DNA of 64,000 bases, taken from Thalassospira sp. HF15. Lineage in GTDB: Bacteria > Pseudomonadota > Alphaproteobacteria > Rhodospirillales > Thalassospiraceae. Below, in pieces: positions 45,078 to 53,879 of this stretch. Both the position numbers and the translations under genes were made by a program. Numbering within the stretch: the stretch's first letter is position 1; every line of letters begins with the position of its first letter. The notes under the pieces were generated by a model. The model saw only the letters and a program-made list of their open reading frames with translations. It made no database searches and was not told where the DNA came from. The stretch lies in contig NZ_JAAVKI010000002.1 of the NCBI RefSeq assembly GCF_011806525.1, forward strand, positions 310,001 through 374,000, in the 5' to 3' direction.

Positions 45078-45114
45078 AAAAAGGCAGGGACAGCGATACG
45101 CGCCCTGCCTTTTG
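45078..45114 (+). terminator. his operon terminator
   Basis: AAAGGCAGGG (45080-45089) pairs with CCCTGCCTTT (45103-45112), followed by TTTTG. It lies 20 bases past the HIT gene stop. Confidence 0.85.
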
Positions 45115-45141
45115 TGTTTCAAAGCGGACCTGAAAGCACAA

Positions 45142-45627
45142 ATGACAGCCAGTATCCCCAATGCATCCGAGATTTTCCGGGCCCTTGCGGGCAACTGGAC
45201 GCTCGCGCGCGATCTGGGTGAGGCCGGGCAGTTTACCGGTGACGTGACGTTTCATGCTGCCGATCCGGAACAACCCAACATGCTGCGCTATCGCGAGGAG
45301 GGATTTTTGACCCGTCCGGATGGCAAACGGTTTGATGGTTATCGGGAATATGATTTTGTCCTGCACGAGGACTTAGGCGCGATCGAGCTTCTGTTCCGCG
45401 ATCCACTCAGTTTCGGCAATCGCTATGTGCTGCTGCAATTTGGCGAAGAGACCGAGCAGGGTGAGGCTGGGGAATCAGGTCTCTGTGCCCGCGACATTCA
45501 TCCCTGTGGTGAGGACTTTTATCACCACTGCATGATCTGGAACGGGCCCGATCATTTCGAAACAAAAATAAAAGTCACCGGTCCGAAGAAAGATCACCTG
45601 CTGCACAGCATCTATCGCCGCGCCTGA
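45142..45627 (+). CDS. DUF6314-like conserved protein
   Basis: This is a 161-residue cytosolic protein without signal or membrane segment. It resembles DUF6314 proteins, with ALAGNWTLARDLGEAG, the YREEG/GYREYDFVL beta-strand pattern and CARDIHPCGEDFYHHCMIW. The fold looks like a lipocalin-type beta barrel; the function is unknown. I chose ATG 45142 because a TTG at 45112 lies inside the upstream terminator. Confidence 0.75.
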   Translation: MTASIPNASEIFRALAGNWTLARDLGEAGQFTGDVTFHAADPEQPNMLRYREEGFLTRPDGKRFDGYREYDFVLHEDLGAIELLFRDPLSFGNRYVLLQFGEETEQGEAGESGLCARDIHPCGEDFYHHCMIWNGPDHFETKIKVTGPKKDHLLHSIYRRA

Positions 45628-45800
45628 CAGGCCGAATTGTAGAAAATAAATTCATCTTTTCAATGTTTTGCAGAACTATCCTGACAATACAGATTAACCA
45701 TGGTGCGCTCTAAACTTGGAACTTCTGATTTTACCCGCCACATTCTGACGTATTAAAGTGGTTCCAACACAACATCGTTAGATAATCTTGGAGATCGATC

Positions 45801-46229
45801 ATGTCTTCGCCATCCCTGCCCCCGTTCCATTTAGCCTTCCCGATCAAATCGATTGCGGATACCCGCGCGTTCTATATCGATATCCTCGGCTGTGACGAAG
45901 GTCGCTCGACCGAGGCCTGGATTGATTTTGATTTCTTTGGTCATCAGCTGTCCGCCCATGTCCGCCCGGAAGCTGGCCAGAACAAAGGAGCCGGAGATGT
46001 CGATGGCGATGCGGTGCCGATCCCGCATTTCGGGGCGGTTCTTGAATGGGAAAAATGGCACGCACTGGCCGACAAGCTGAAAGAAGCCAATGTCAAATTC
46101 CTCCTCGAACCCAAGATCCGCTTTAAGGGCGAACCGGGCGAGCAGGGCACCTTCTTTGTCGAAGACCCGGCGGGAAATGGTCTTGAATTCAAGACCTTCC
46201 GCGATCCGGCGATGATCTTTGCCCACTGA
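45801..46229 (+). CDS. VOC family (glyoxalase/dioxygenase-like) protein
   Basis: This is a 142-residue vicinal-oxygen-chelate protein. Two beta-alpha-beta-beta-beta modules are visible: FHLAFPIKSIADTRAFYIDILGC and HFGAVLEWEKWHALADKL. Likely metal ligands are His10, a central His and the late Glu in GNGLEFKTF. The reaction is not known; similar proteins are annotated as glyoxalase-like or dioxygenase. GGAG stands upstream of ATG 45801. Confidence 0.85.
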   Translation: MSSPSLPPFHLAFPIKSIADTRAFYIDILGCDEGRSTEAWIDFDFFGHQLSAHVRPEAGQNKGAGDVDGDAVPIPHFGAVLEWEKWHALADKLKEANVKFLLEPKIRFKGEPGEQGTFFVEDPAGNGLEFKTFRDPAMIFAH

Positions 46230-46396
46230 CCTTTGCATTGGTAACGGCCAACCGGCCTTGTGAAACCGGGCCGGTCCATGACAGACTGTAACCAAAGCGC
46301 CAATTGACGCGCCGGAACGCTTTGCGCTCTGGCGCGTTTGATATGTGCAGAACCTTTTTTCGCCCCAAATTTCGACCTTTTGATCAGGAGACCCCG

Positions 46397-47344
46397 ATGT
46401 CGACCGCCAACGCCCCGCTCAATATTCTGATTTCCGCCGCCGGTGATGATGAAAAGTGGAAAAGCGTGATGGTTGACCGTCTGCCGGATGCCAATATCGT
46501 CACCGAGGACGATAATTACGATCCTGAAACGATTGACTATGCCCTGTTCTGGAAACAGCCACAGGGCCTGATCAAAACCCTTCCGAACCTCAAGGCCATC
46601 TTCTCGCTCGGCGCCGGGGTGGATCATGTGGTTTCCTCGCCCAGCCTGCCCGAAAGCCTTCCGGTCATTCGCCTTGAGGATGCCGGCATGGCCGATCAGA
46701 TGGTGCAGTACCATCTTTATGCGGCGCTTCATTTCATGCGTGATTTTGATGTCTATAGCGCCCAACAGGCCAAGGCCGACTGGACCCAGCATGATGTTGC
46801 ACGCATTTCGCGATGCCGCGTCGGGGTCATGGGGCTTGGCGCGCTGGGCTCGGCGGTTGCCACGTCGCTTTCCAATCTGGGTTTCTCTGTCTCGGGGTGG
46901 AGCCGCTCGATGAAGGCGATTGAGGGCATTTCGACCTATGCCGGCAAGGAAACGCTGGGCGAATTCCTGGGTCAGTCCGATATCCTGATCTGCCTTCTGC
47001 CGCGCACATCGGAAACCGAAAATGTGCTTAACAGCAGCACGCTGTCCTTCCTGCCCAAGGGGGCTGCGATCATCAATGCCGCCCGAGGTGCGATGATCAA
47101 CGAGGCCGATTTACTACGCGCGATTGATACCGGCCATCTGCGTGGCGCGTTTTTGGATGTTGCGGCAACCGAACCGCTGCCCGAAAGCCACCCGTTCTGG
47201 GACCACGCCAAAATCCGCATCACCCCGCATATTGCGGCCGCCACCCGGTTTGAAGAATCGGTCGATCAGATCGCCGAAAACCTGGATCGTCTGGCACGCG
47301 GTGAAACCCCGCGCGGTCTGGTCAATCGCGAGATCGGTTACTAA
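46397..47344 (+). CDS. ghrA: glyoxylate/hydroxypyruvate reductase (GhrA type)
   Basis: This 315-residue D-2-hydroxyacid dehydrogenase reduces glyoxylate and hydroxypyruvate with NAD(P)H. It has the nucleotide loop GLGALGSAVA at 146-155, the catalytic arginine in INAARGAMI, a Glu in AATEPLPE and the histidine in PHIAAAT. The C-terminal GLVNREIGY is GhrA-like. ATG 46397 has AGGAG six bases upstream; a longer reading adds 31 residues. A terminator follows. Confidence 0.92.
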   Translation: MSTANAPLNILISAAGDDEKWKSVMVDRLPDANIVTEDDNYDPETIDYALFWKQPQGLIKTLPNLKAIFSLGAGVDHVVSSPSLPESLPVIRLEDAGMADQMVQYHLYAALHFMRDFDVYSAQQAKADWTQHDVARISRCRVGVMGLGALGSAVATSLSNLGFSVSGWSRSMKAIEGISTYAGKETLGEFLGQSDILICLLPRTSETENVLNSSTLSFLPKGAAIINAARGAMINEADLLRAIDTGHLRGAFLDVAATEPLPESHPFWDHAKIRITPHIAAATRFEESVDQIAENLDRLARGETPRGLVNREIGY

Positions 47345-47379
47345 GCCAGCCGGACCACCAGGACACGCATTTTTATAGA

Positions 47380-47418
47380 ACCCGATCCGGCACAATTTCC
47401 CCGCCGGGTCGGGTTTTG
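47380..47418 (+). terminator. ghrA terminator
   Basis: ACCCGATCCGGC (47380-47391) pairs with GCCGGGTCGGGT (47403-47414) with one G-T wobble. TTTT follows. Confidence 0.8.
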
Positions 47419-47498
47419 CTTGTCCGCCTGCGGGCTTTCTGCAAAAGAAGGACAGTCGCCGGAAATATCGGCGCCCTTGCTGTTGGACAGGATTTTCG

Positions 47499-48005
47499 AT
47501 GTCAGCCAAAACCTTTGTTGCGCTTCGTGTTGAATGCGATGCCACCACCGCCTTTGACCAGTTCACAGGCGAGATTGATCAGTGGTGGAAACAGGGGCCG
47601 CGCAACCGCCTGATCGGCAATCGACCGGGCATCATGGAATTTGGCGAAAGCGATGGCGTGCGCTATTTGCAGGAAGTCGACAAACGCCGCCCGGATTTCA
47701 TCGTGCGTGCCGGTAAGGTAACCAAATGGGAACCCGCCAAACGCCTTGCTTTTGAATGGCAGTGGCCGATGGCGGATCCAAAAGAACCGGCAACGCTTGT
47801 CGACATCCGCTTTGCCGCCCAGGGCGATTACACCCGCATCACGCTTGAGCATCTTGGCCTTGAAAAACTGTCCATGGGCCATCCGGGTCGCAATGGCCTC
47901 AATGACAACCGATTCAAGCCGATGATGACCCATTACTGGCAGGCGCATCTGGTATCATTTCGAAATCGCATCAAAATCATCAGCAAGGAGTCCGGCACGG
48001 CCTGA
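47499..48005 (+). CDS. SRPBCC (AHSA1-like) family protein
   Basis: This is a 168-residue START-like fold protein of the AHSA1 type (FVALRVECDATTAFDQFTGEIDQWW; GKVTKWEPAKRLAFEWQWP). Members bind hydrophobic ligands or act as stress-related proteins; the role here is unknown. Its last 51 bases overlap the convergent LysR gene, so the two mRNAs are complementary at their 3' ends. Confidence 0.85.
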   Translation: MSAKTFVALRVECDATTAFDQFTGEIDQWWKQGPRNRLIGNRPGIMEFGESDGVRYLQEVDKRRPDFIVRAGKVTKWEPAKRLAFEWQWPMADPKEPATLVDIRFAAQGDYTRITLEHLGLEKLSMGHPGRNGLNDNRFKPMMTHYWQAHLVSFRNRIKIISKESGTA

Positions 48006-48908
48006 TCCAGCAAAATCAATCCCGGCAATCAACGCCGAAAGCCAGTCGACAAATACCCGCACCCGGGCTGAAAGCTGCCGGTTTTGCGGATAGAGAACTG
48101 AAACCGGCATCGGATCCGGCGGACAATCGGGCAGGATTTCGATCAGTTTTCCGGATTTCAAATCTTCGGCAACGCGATAGCGCGGAACCTGAACAATACC
48201 GAGCCCCGCCGAGGCACAGGCGGCATAGCTGTCCGCTCCGGTCACTGAAATGCTTGCGGGCAACATCACCTCGACAAGTTTGCCATCAACCTTGAAATCA
48301 AGCGGGATCGGCTTGTCATCCGCACCCGACAAAAAACAAACCATCCGATGCCCCTGACTTTTAAGCTCATCAAGGGTTTCGGGCATACCGGTGCGGGCGA
48401 TGTAATCCGGGCTGGCCACCGTGGCCTCATGCAAAAGCGCAAGCCTTCGCCCAATCATCGATGAACTGGCCAGATCGCCACTGCGCAACACGCAATCAAA
48501 CCCTTCATGCACCAGATCGACAAACCGGTCACCATCGGCCAGCACCAGTTCGATCCCCGGATAGCGACCCTGAAATTCCGGGAGTGCCGGGATGATAAAG
48601 GTCCGCGCCAGCGTCCCTTGCAAATTAACCCTGAGCAACCCCTTGGGATCGGCATTGGTAAAGCTGCCATCGGCTTCTTCGAGATCGGCCAGAATCCGAA
48701 CGCAGCGTTGATAATATGCGTCCCCGTCACGGGTTGGATTAACCGTGCGCGTCGTACGTTCCAGCAACCGGGTCCCCAACCGGTCTTCAAGCCGCTGGAT
48801 GGAATTGGTCATGGTTGCGCGCGGGATCAAAAGATCACTCGCCGCCTTGGTAAAGCTTTTGCGCTCCACCACGCGCACGAAATTGCGCATTTCCTCAAAC
48901 CGGTCCAT
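47955..48908 (-). CDS. LysR family transcriptional regulator
   Basis: This 317-residue regulator has an HTH at about 5-62 (MRNFVRVVERKSFTKAASDLLIPRATMTNSIQRLEDRLG) and a type-2 binding domain after 90. The ATG at 48908 has AAGGA five bases upstream. It diverges from a short-chain dehydrogenase gene across 126 bases and probably controls it. The C-terminus overlaps the SRPBCC gene on the other strand. Confidence 0.9.
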   Translation of the reverse strand: MDRFEEMRNFVRVVERKSFTKAASDLLIPRATMTNSIQRLEDRLGTRLLERTTRTVNPTRDGDAYYQRCVRILADLEEADGSFTNADPKGLLRVNLQGTLARTFIIPALPEFQGRYPGIELVLADGDRFVDLVHEGFDCVLRSGDLASSSMIGRRLALLHEATVASPDYIARTGMPETLDELKSQGHRMVCFLSGADDKPIPLDFKVDGKLVEVMLPASISVTGADSYAACASAGLGIVQVPRYRVAEDLKSGKLIEILPDCPPDPMPVSVLYPQNRQLSARVRVFVDWLSALIAGIDFAGSGRAGLLADDFDAISK

Positions 48909-48930
48909 TGCGGTCCTTATTGTTGTTCAT

Positions 48931-48953
48931 TTTCGAATAATGATGTCGAATAT
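48931..48953. promoter_or_regulatory. possible LysR site between lysR and the SDR gene
   Basis: TCGAATA occurs twice as a direct repeat (about 48933-48939 and 48946-48952), including a palindromic TTCGAA core. Its place in the divergent intergenic region fits a LysR target, but the motif is short. Confidence 0.25.
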
Positions 48954-49034
48954 AGCCTAATTATCCAAAAAGTCATCTTGGGCATATTGGGCCTATCGCA
49001 AATGAGGCCCCTTCAAAAACCAAGGAGACTTTTG

Positions 49035-49775
49035 ATGTCTGCCAATGAAAACAGAACTGCCATCATCACCGGTGCCGCGCGCGGGATTGGTGTTGCACTG
49101 GCCAAACGTCTGGCGGCTGATGGCTTTGCCGTTGTGATCAATTATGCCAACTCTGCCAAGGCCGCCGAAGAACTGGCCGAAAGCCTTAAATCACAGGGGC
49201 ACAAGGCATTGGCCATCAAGGCCGATATCGCGCGCCCGGATGCCGTCACCGCCCTGTTTGACAAGACCATTGCCGAATTCGGCGGTGTTGATGTCATCGT
49301 CAACAATGCCGGTGTCATGACCACCACCCCGATTGCCGAGATGGATGACGCCACCTATGACGCGATGATGGACATCAATGTGCGCGGCACATTCAACATG
49401 CTGCGCGAAGGCGCCAAACATCTGCGCGATCATGGCCGGGTGATCAATTTCTCCACCACCGCCCTGCATCTCAAACTGCCGGGTTATGCGGTCTATAACG
49501 CCACCAAGGCCGCGGTCGAGGCGATGACAGGCGTCTATGCCAAGGAACTGCGCGGTCGTCAGATCACGGTTAATGCCGTCGCCCCCGGTCCGGTCGCGAC
49601 CGAACTCTTCCTGAATGGCAAAACCGACGAACAAGTTGCCCAGTTTGCCAAAATGCCGCCGCTTGAACGACTTGGCGAACCAGATGATATCTCCGGTGTG
49701 GTGTCCTTCCTGGCTGGCACGGATTCCGGTTGGGTGGATGGTCAGACCATCCGGGCCAATGGCGGTCTCGCTTAA
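49035..49775 (+). CDS. SDR family oxidoreductase
   Basis: This 246-residue NAD(P)-dependent dehydrogenase is of the classical SDR type. It has the nucleotide loop TGAARGIG at 12-19, NNAG, the catalytic Ser in INFSTTAL, and YNATK as the YxxxK motif. A GGPGPVATELF-type loop and the C-terminal QTIRANGGLA are family features. AAGGAG lies seven bases before ATG 49035. It is probably induced through the divergent LysR gene. Confidence 0.92.
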   Translation: MSANENRTAIITGAARGIGVALAKRLAADGFAVVINYANSAKAAEELAESLKSQGHKALAIKADIARPDAVTALFDKTIAEFGGVDVIVNNAGVMTTTPIAEMDDATYDAMMDINVRGTFNMLREGAKHLRDHGRVINFSTTALHLKLPGYAVYNATKAAVEAMTGVYAKELRGRQITVNAVAPGPVATELFLNGKTDEQVAQFAKMPPLERLGEPDDISGVVSFLAGTDSGWVDGQTIRANGGLA

Positions 49776-49821
49776 GCCATACACCACTGACCCCCTCTGA
49801 TTGCAGGAAACCTGGTTCAGG

Positions 49822-49855
49822 ACCGGCATTATTCCCCCATCCCCGTGCCGGTTTT
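49822..49855 (+). terminator. possible terminator after the SDR gene
   Basis: ACCGGCA (49822-49828) pairs with TGCCGGT (49846-49852) across a pyrimidine-rich loop, followed by TTTTGG. The long loop makes this a moderate candidate. Confidence 0.5.
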
Positions 49856-50028
49856 GGTCCATGCTTCCTGCCAACCCAGCAATGATGTCGCCTGACAAAC
49901 ACACAGGCGGCATCATTGCCATTTGGCGGGGACCCCATGCACCAAAGGTGAACAATCCCAGACCTTTGGCGACTTGTGAATTCATCTGGCTTTGCCCATG
50001 ATGTCTCGTCATCAGGAAAGGGATACCA

Positions 50029-50526
50029 ATGTCAAACAGCACCGAACCGGCGGACATCACATTCCGCTATGCCACCCGCGATGACCTGCCTGCCATCGTT
50101 GCCCTTCTGGCCGATGATGAAAAAGGCAAAACCCGCGAGGAATTCACTGATCCGCTTCCGGATGCCTATTACGCCGCGTTTGATGCCATGGAATCCCAGT
50201 CCACCGATGCCCTGCCCAACAAGTACCTGCTGGCGATCCAAGGAACGGAAATTGTCGGCTGTTTGCAGCTGACCCTGATTGCCGGACTGTCGCGGCGCGG
50301 CCAGCTTCGGGCCCAGATCGAAGGGGTTCGGGTAGCAGGCACAGCACGCGGCCAGAAAATCGGCGAGAAGCTGATCCATCAATCCATTTCGATATCAAAA
50401 TCACTTGGCGCAGCGCTTGTGCAGTTTACCACCGACAAGACCCGCAAGGATGCCCACCGTTTCTATGAACGGCTTGGTTTTGTGGCCAGCCACGAAGGCA
50501 TGAAGATGTCGCTTGATCCGAAATAG
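50029..50526 (+). CDS. GNAT family N-acetyltransferase
   Basis: This is a 165-residue acetyltransferase. The acetyl-CoA motif reads IEGVRVAGTARGQKIGEKLIH (about 102-122), and FTTDKTRKDAHRFYERLGFVASHEGMK is the typical C-terminal segment. Substrate is unknown. AAAGGGA precedes the ATG. Confidence 0.85.
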   Translation: MSNSTEPADITFRYATRDDLPAIVALLADDEKGKTREEFTDPLPDAYYAAFDAMESQSTDALPNKYLLAIQGTEIVGCLQLTLIAGLSRRGQLRAQIEGVRVAGTARGQKIGEKLIHQSISISKSLGAALVQFTTDKTRKDAHRFYERLGFVASHEGMKMSLDPK

Positions 50527-50635
50527 GACATCGCTTTCCGCCAGATTGCGCACGCGCAAATACGCCGGGCAGATTTCATGATAGGGTCTGATGAACGCTT
50601 GCCTAATGGCAGCATCCACCGAACGGAGGACCATC

Positions 50636-50929
50636 ATGAACTTGATCGAATTACAGGATATGGCCCGTGAACGCGGCTTTTCGCATGTGTTCAGCGCATC
50701 GGAAAGCCATGTGACATGCGATGGCAAACAGGCGACATATCACCCCGATGACCTCACCATTATTGATTGCCGTTCTGTTGATGTCGGAACCGATCCGGGC
50801 GATGACGCCACCCTTTACATGATCGAAGCCAGTGATGGCACGCGCGGCATGCTGATTGTGCCCAACAGCTTTGATACCGACCCGAACAAGGCCGACCTGA
50901 TTGATCACCTGCGCCGCAAACAGGGTTGA
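50636..50929 (+). CDS. small protein of unknown function, paralogue A
   Basis: This 97-residue cytosolic protein shares about 51 of 97 positions with the next gene in a gap-free alignment. The strongest shared block is GTDPGDxATL followed by MIEAxDGT. It recalls a family of about 100-residue proteins, common in Bacteroidetes, often named phosphoribosylpyrophosphate synthetase without good reason; that link is from memory. GGAGGA precedes ATG 50636. No domain with known activity is seen. Confidence 0.75.
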   Translation: MNLIELQDMARERGFSHVFSASESHVTCDGKQATYHPDDLTIIDCRSVDVGTDPGDDATLYMIEASDGTRGMLIVPNSFDTDPNKADLIDHLRRKQG

Positions 50930-50996
50930 TTTCGGAACAAGCAGCCAAGGCTTGCGTTTTATTCCTACGAGACATTTTTGATCGAGGAGGCCCGCA

Positions 50997-51293
50997 ATGA
51001 ACTTGGCTGATCTTCAGGCAAACGCCAAAGAACACGGTTTTGAACATCATTTCATGGCAGAAGAAGACGGTGTGCGCAGCGACGGCACCGGCAAGCTTTA
51101 CAGCCCTGATGAACTGCGCCTTGTCCATTCCAACAGCACCGACCACGGTACCGATCCGGGTGACGAGGCAACGCTGTTCATGATCGAGGCCAATGACGGC
51201 ACCAAGGGTGTGATCATCATGGCAGATGCGTTTCACGCCGATCCGCAAAAGGCCGAAATCATCGATATCCTGCGCCGCAAACGCGCGGCCTGA
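50997..51293 (+). CDS. small protein of unknown function, paralogue B
   Basis: This 98-residue protein is the tandem partner of the gene 68 bases upstream. It keeps MNLxxLQ at the start, the GTDPGDEATLFMIEANDGTKG core and the IIDxLRRK end. GAGGAG precedes the ATG. The pair looks like a local duplication followed by divergence, with both copies keeping strong ribosome binding sites. Function unknown. Confidence 0.75.
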   Translation: MNLADLQANAKEHGFEHHFMAEEDGVRSDGTGKLYSPDELRLVHSNSTDHGTDPGDEATLFMIEANDGTKGVIIMADAFHADPQKAEIIDILRRKRAA

Positions 51294-51424
51294 TCGTTTG
51301 AAAAATGCCACCTCGGAGATATCCGGGGTGGCATTTCGCAAAATGAACACAAACATGCACCTGTAGCGACATAAAAGGCAGGCAGGGTGATGCCGCTTTC
51401 CTCGCAACCAAGACAGGCCATTCG

Positions 51425-52024
51425 ATGTCGGATTTTTTGCCGTTTATTCGTGCCTGGGTCACAGACCCCAGAAAAGTATCAGCCATCTCGCCCTCAAGCC
51501 CGGCACTGGCAAGGCTGATCACATCGGAAGTCACCGCCCAAAGCACCCCGGTTCTGGAACTCGGACCGGGGACAGGTGTGTTTACGCGCGCACTTCTCGA
51601 TCGCGGCATCAATCAGAATGACCTCACATTGATCGAGGCCGGACCGGATTTCTCCCGCCTGCTGTCAAAACGCTATCCCAAGGCCCGCATTCTGCAAATG
51701 GACGCCTGCCGACTGGGCCATAAGGGCCTGTTTGGACCCGGCGAACTGGCACGTGCCATAAGCGGCCTGCCATTGCTGTCGATGAAGCCACGCCAGATCA
51801 TGGGGATATTGTCGGGCAGTTTTGAATATCTGCGTGACGACGGCGCATTTTACCAGTTCACCTATGGCCCGCGCTGCCCAGTGCCGGAGGCCATCCTTGC
51901 CCGCCTTGATCTGCAGGCGACCCGCATCGGAACGACCGTGCGCAACATGCCCCCCTCGTCGGTTTACAAAATCGAACGCAAAGGCCGCCTACAACTTCGC
52001 AAGGAAGTCCGCAAAACCGGGTGA
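51425..52024 (+). CDS. PmtA-like SAM-dependent methyltransferase
   Basis: This is a 199-residue class I methyltransferase. The SAM loop LELGPGTGVFTRALL is at about 44-58. FIRAWVTDPRKVSAISPSSPALAR at the N-terminus matches phospholipid N-methyltransferases of the Sinorhizobium PmtA branch, which turn phosphatidylethanolamine into phosphatidylcholine. Relatives are sometimes labelled rRNA adenine methyltransferase. The membrane-lipid role is an inference from that N-terminus. Confidence 0.8.
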   Translation: MSDFLPFIRAWVTDPRKVSAISPSSPALARLITSEVTAQSTPVLELGPGTGVFTRALLDRGINQNDLTLIEAGPDFSRLLSKRYPKARILQMDACRLGHKGLFGPGELARAISGLPLLSMKPRQIMGILSGSFEYLRDDGAFYQFTYGPRCPVPEAILARLDLQATRIGTTVRNMPPSSVYKIERKGRLQLRKEVRKTG

Positions 52025-52204
52025 ATCGGATTTTAGCGCTGATCAACATTTGCCGGGTATTCAGTGCTTCGGCGATATGGGCCTGCTTAACTGCGACACC
52101 GGAGCATCCTAAAGAGCATCCAAGCTAAGGCCAACATCACCTTTACTGCAGGATTGCCACTCACAAAAGTTATGCAGCGGGCACGGCACGCACTGAGCTT
52201 GTTC

Positions 52205-52606
52205 TTATCCCCGACCGGCGAACCTGCCTTTAGCTTCTTCCGTCGCCGGCATGTAGAACGATACCGCATTGCCTTCCGGATCTCGGAACTGGAAGGTTTT
52301 GTTGCCCCAGGGCATGGTTTTGAGTTCATGCACGAGTGGGACACTATCCTTCAGGCGCATATATTCCGCATCAATATCATCAACTTGAAACTCACTGAAA
52401 ACCGTGCGGTTGGCACCCGGCTCCGCACTGTTTTCTCGCCAAAGCGGCACTGTCTCCACCGAACCGATCGCAAGGACGGCGCCGGGCATGACAAGTTCGG
52501 CAAAAACCGGCGCTGGCCACTGTGCCGTTACGCCAGTGATCCTTTCATAGAAGGCAACCATATTCTTTATATCGCCAGCGATGATGCGGATGGATGCGAG
52601 TTTCAT
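52205..52606 (-). CDS. VOC family (glyoxalase-like) protein
   Basis: This is a 133-residue vicinal-oxygen-chelate protein with KLASIRIIAGDIKNMVAFYERITG and the second module TFQFRDPEGNAVSFYMP, whose late acidic/His ligands are partly replaced. ATG 52606 has AGGAG six bases upstream; a GTG at 52639 would add 11 residues. Function unknown; bleomycin-resistance-like or glyoxalase-like. Confidence 0.85.
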   Translation of the reverse strand: MKLASIRIIAGDIKNMVAFYERITGVTAQWPAPVFAELVMPGAVLAIGSVETVPLWRENSAEPGANRTVFSEFQVDDIDAEYMRLKDSVPLVHELKTMPWGNKTFQFRDPEGNAVSFYMPATEEAKGRFAGRG

Positions 52607-52801
52607 GGACAGCTCCTGCAGCGGTAGCTCATTTGCCACCTATTGAAATTCCTTGGCTTTGTCTCTCACACTGCTGTTGCCAGCATTATGTCAGCAGTTG
52701 TCACCATGTGCTCAAAGCCACCGTCTTTTTCAGCTCATTCAAGTTTTACGGCTTAGAGCCTGCGGGTAACGGGCGGCACGGCTCTGCTTCGTCTTCCAAA
52801 A

Positions 52802-52839
52802 ACACAAAAAAAGGGGTACCAACTTCGTGGTACCCCTTT
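52802..52839 (-). terminator. terminator of the SDR-AKR operon
   Basis: AAAGGGGTACCA (52810-52821) pairs perfectly with TGGTACCCCTTT (52828-52839) around a 6-base loop. On the minus strand TTTTTTTGTGTTTTT follows. It lies 40 bases past the aldo/keto reductase stop. Confidence 0.9.
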
Positions 52840-52879
52840 ATCTGCATCATCGCGCTTCAAAGCCGACGGAAACGTTTGA

Positions 52880-53866
52880 TCACCACAAATGATGGACGTG
52901 CGGGGCGATGCGCTGCTCATAGATGGTGCGCAGTTCGCCGATCACTTCTGAGGGCAGGGGTGCAACATCACTTGCCGCCGCATTCGCCGCTGCCTGCTCT
53001 GCATTCTTGGCCCCCGGGATCACAACACCAACGGCCTCTTCCATCAAAATCCAGCGCAGGGCGAACTGCGCCATGGTGATGTTTTCCGGAACCAGCCGAC
53101 GGATTTCTTCGACCGCTTCAAGCGCAACATCAAATGGCACACCGGCGAATGTTTCGCCCTTGTCAAACGCCTCGCCGTTGCGGTTGAACGCACGGTGGTC
53201 GTCTGCGGCAAAGGCGGTATCCTTGGTCATCTTGCCGGTCAAAAGGCCCGATGCCAGCGGCACACGGACGATAACCCCGACATTTTTCGCCTTCGCCTCG
53301 CGGAAGAAAAGACCGGACGGGCGTTGGCGGAAGATGTTGTAAATGATCTGAACCGACGCCACACCGGGATATTCGATGGCTTTGAGGCCTTCTTCGACCT
53401 TTTCGACCGAAACACCGTAATTACGGATTTTCCCGTCGGTGACCATGTCTTCCATCACCTCGAACACATCCGGGCGATAGAAAACCTCTGTCGGCGGGCA
53501 ATGAAGCTGGACAAGATCAAGACAATCGGTTGCAAGGTTCTTTAGGCTGCGTTCAACAAATGCGGTCAGGTTCTGCTTGTTGTACCCAGCAGACACATGC
53601 GGATCCAAACGACGCCCGGCCTTGGTTGCGATGAACGGGCGTTCGCCACCGCGTTCCTTCATGACATCGGCGATGATTTTTTCCGACCGGCCATCACCGT
53701 AAACATCTGCGGTATCAATAAATGTCGTGCCGTTATCAAGTGCGGCATGCAGGGCTGCACGCGCGTCAGCTTCCGAAACATCGCCCCACGCGCCACCAAT
53801 GGCCCAGGCACCGAAACCGACTTCGGATACCGTGCGCCCTGTCTTACCGAATTTTCTGTAGTTCAT
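52880..53866 (-). CDS. aldo/keto reductase
   Basis: This 328-residue NADPH-dependent barrel reductase shows the catalytic tetrad Asp51, Tyr56, Lys82 and His122 (FIDTADVYGDG, ATKAGRR, LVQLHCPP). It lies 13 bases after an SDR gene on the same strand, so the two form an operon, and a divergent LysR gene probably controls both. The natural substrate is unknown; aldehyde or sugar reduction is likely. Confidence 0.92.
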   Translation of the reverse strand: MNYRKFGKTGRTVSEVGFGAWAIGGAWGDVSEADARAALHAALDNGTTFIDTADVYGDGRSEKIIADVMKERGGERPFIATKAGRRLDPHVSAGYNKQNLTAFVERSLKNLATDCLDLVQLHCPPTEVFYRPDVFEVMEDMVTDGKIRNYGVSVEKVEEGLKAIEYPGVASVQIIYNIFRQRPSGLFFREAKAKNVGVIVRVPLASGLLTGKMTKDTAFAADDHRAFNRNGEAFDKGETFAGVPFDVALEAVEEIRRLVPENITMAQFALRWILMEEAVGVVIPGAKNAEQAAANAAASDVAPLPSEVIGELRTIYEQRIAPHVHHLW

Positions 53867-53879
53867 ATCGAATTCCTTC

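Noticed and set aside
48507-49034. Extension of the SDR gene to a much earlier start
   Set aside because: It would run through the divergent LysR gene; the ATG at 49035 has AAGGAG and starts the normal fold.
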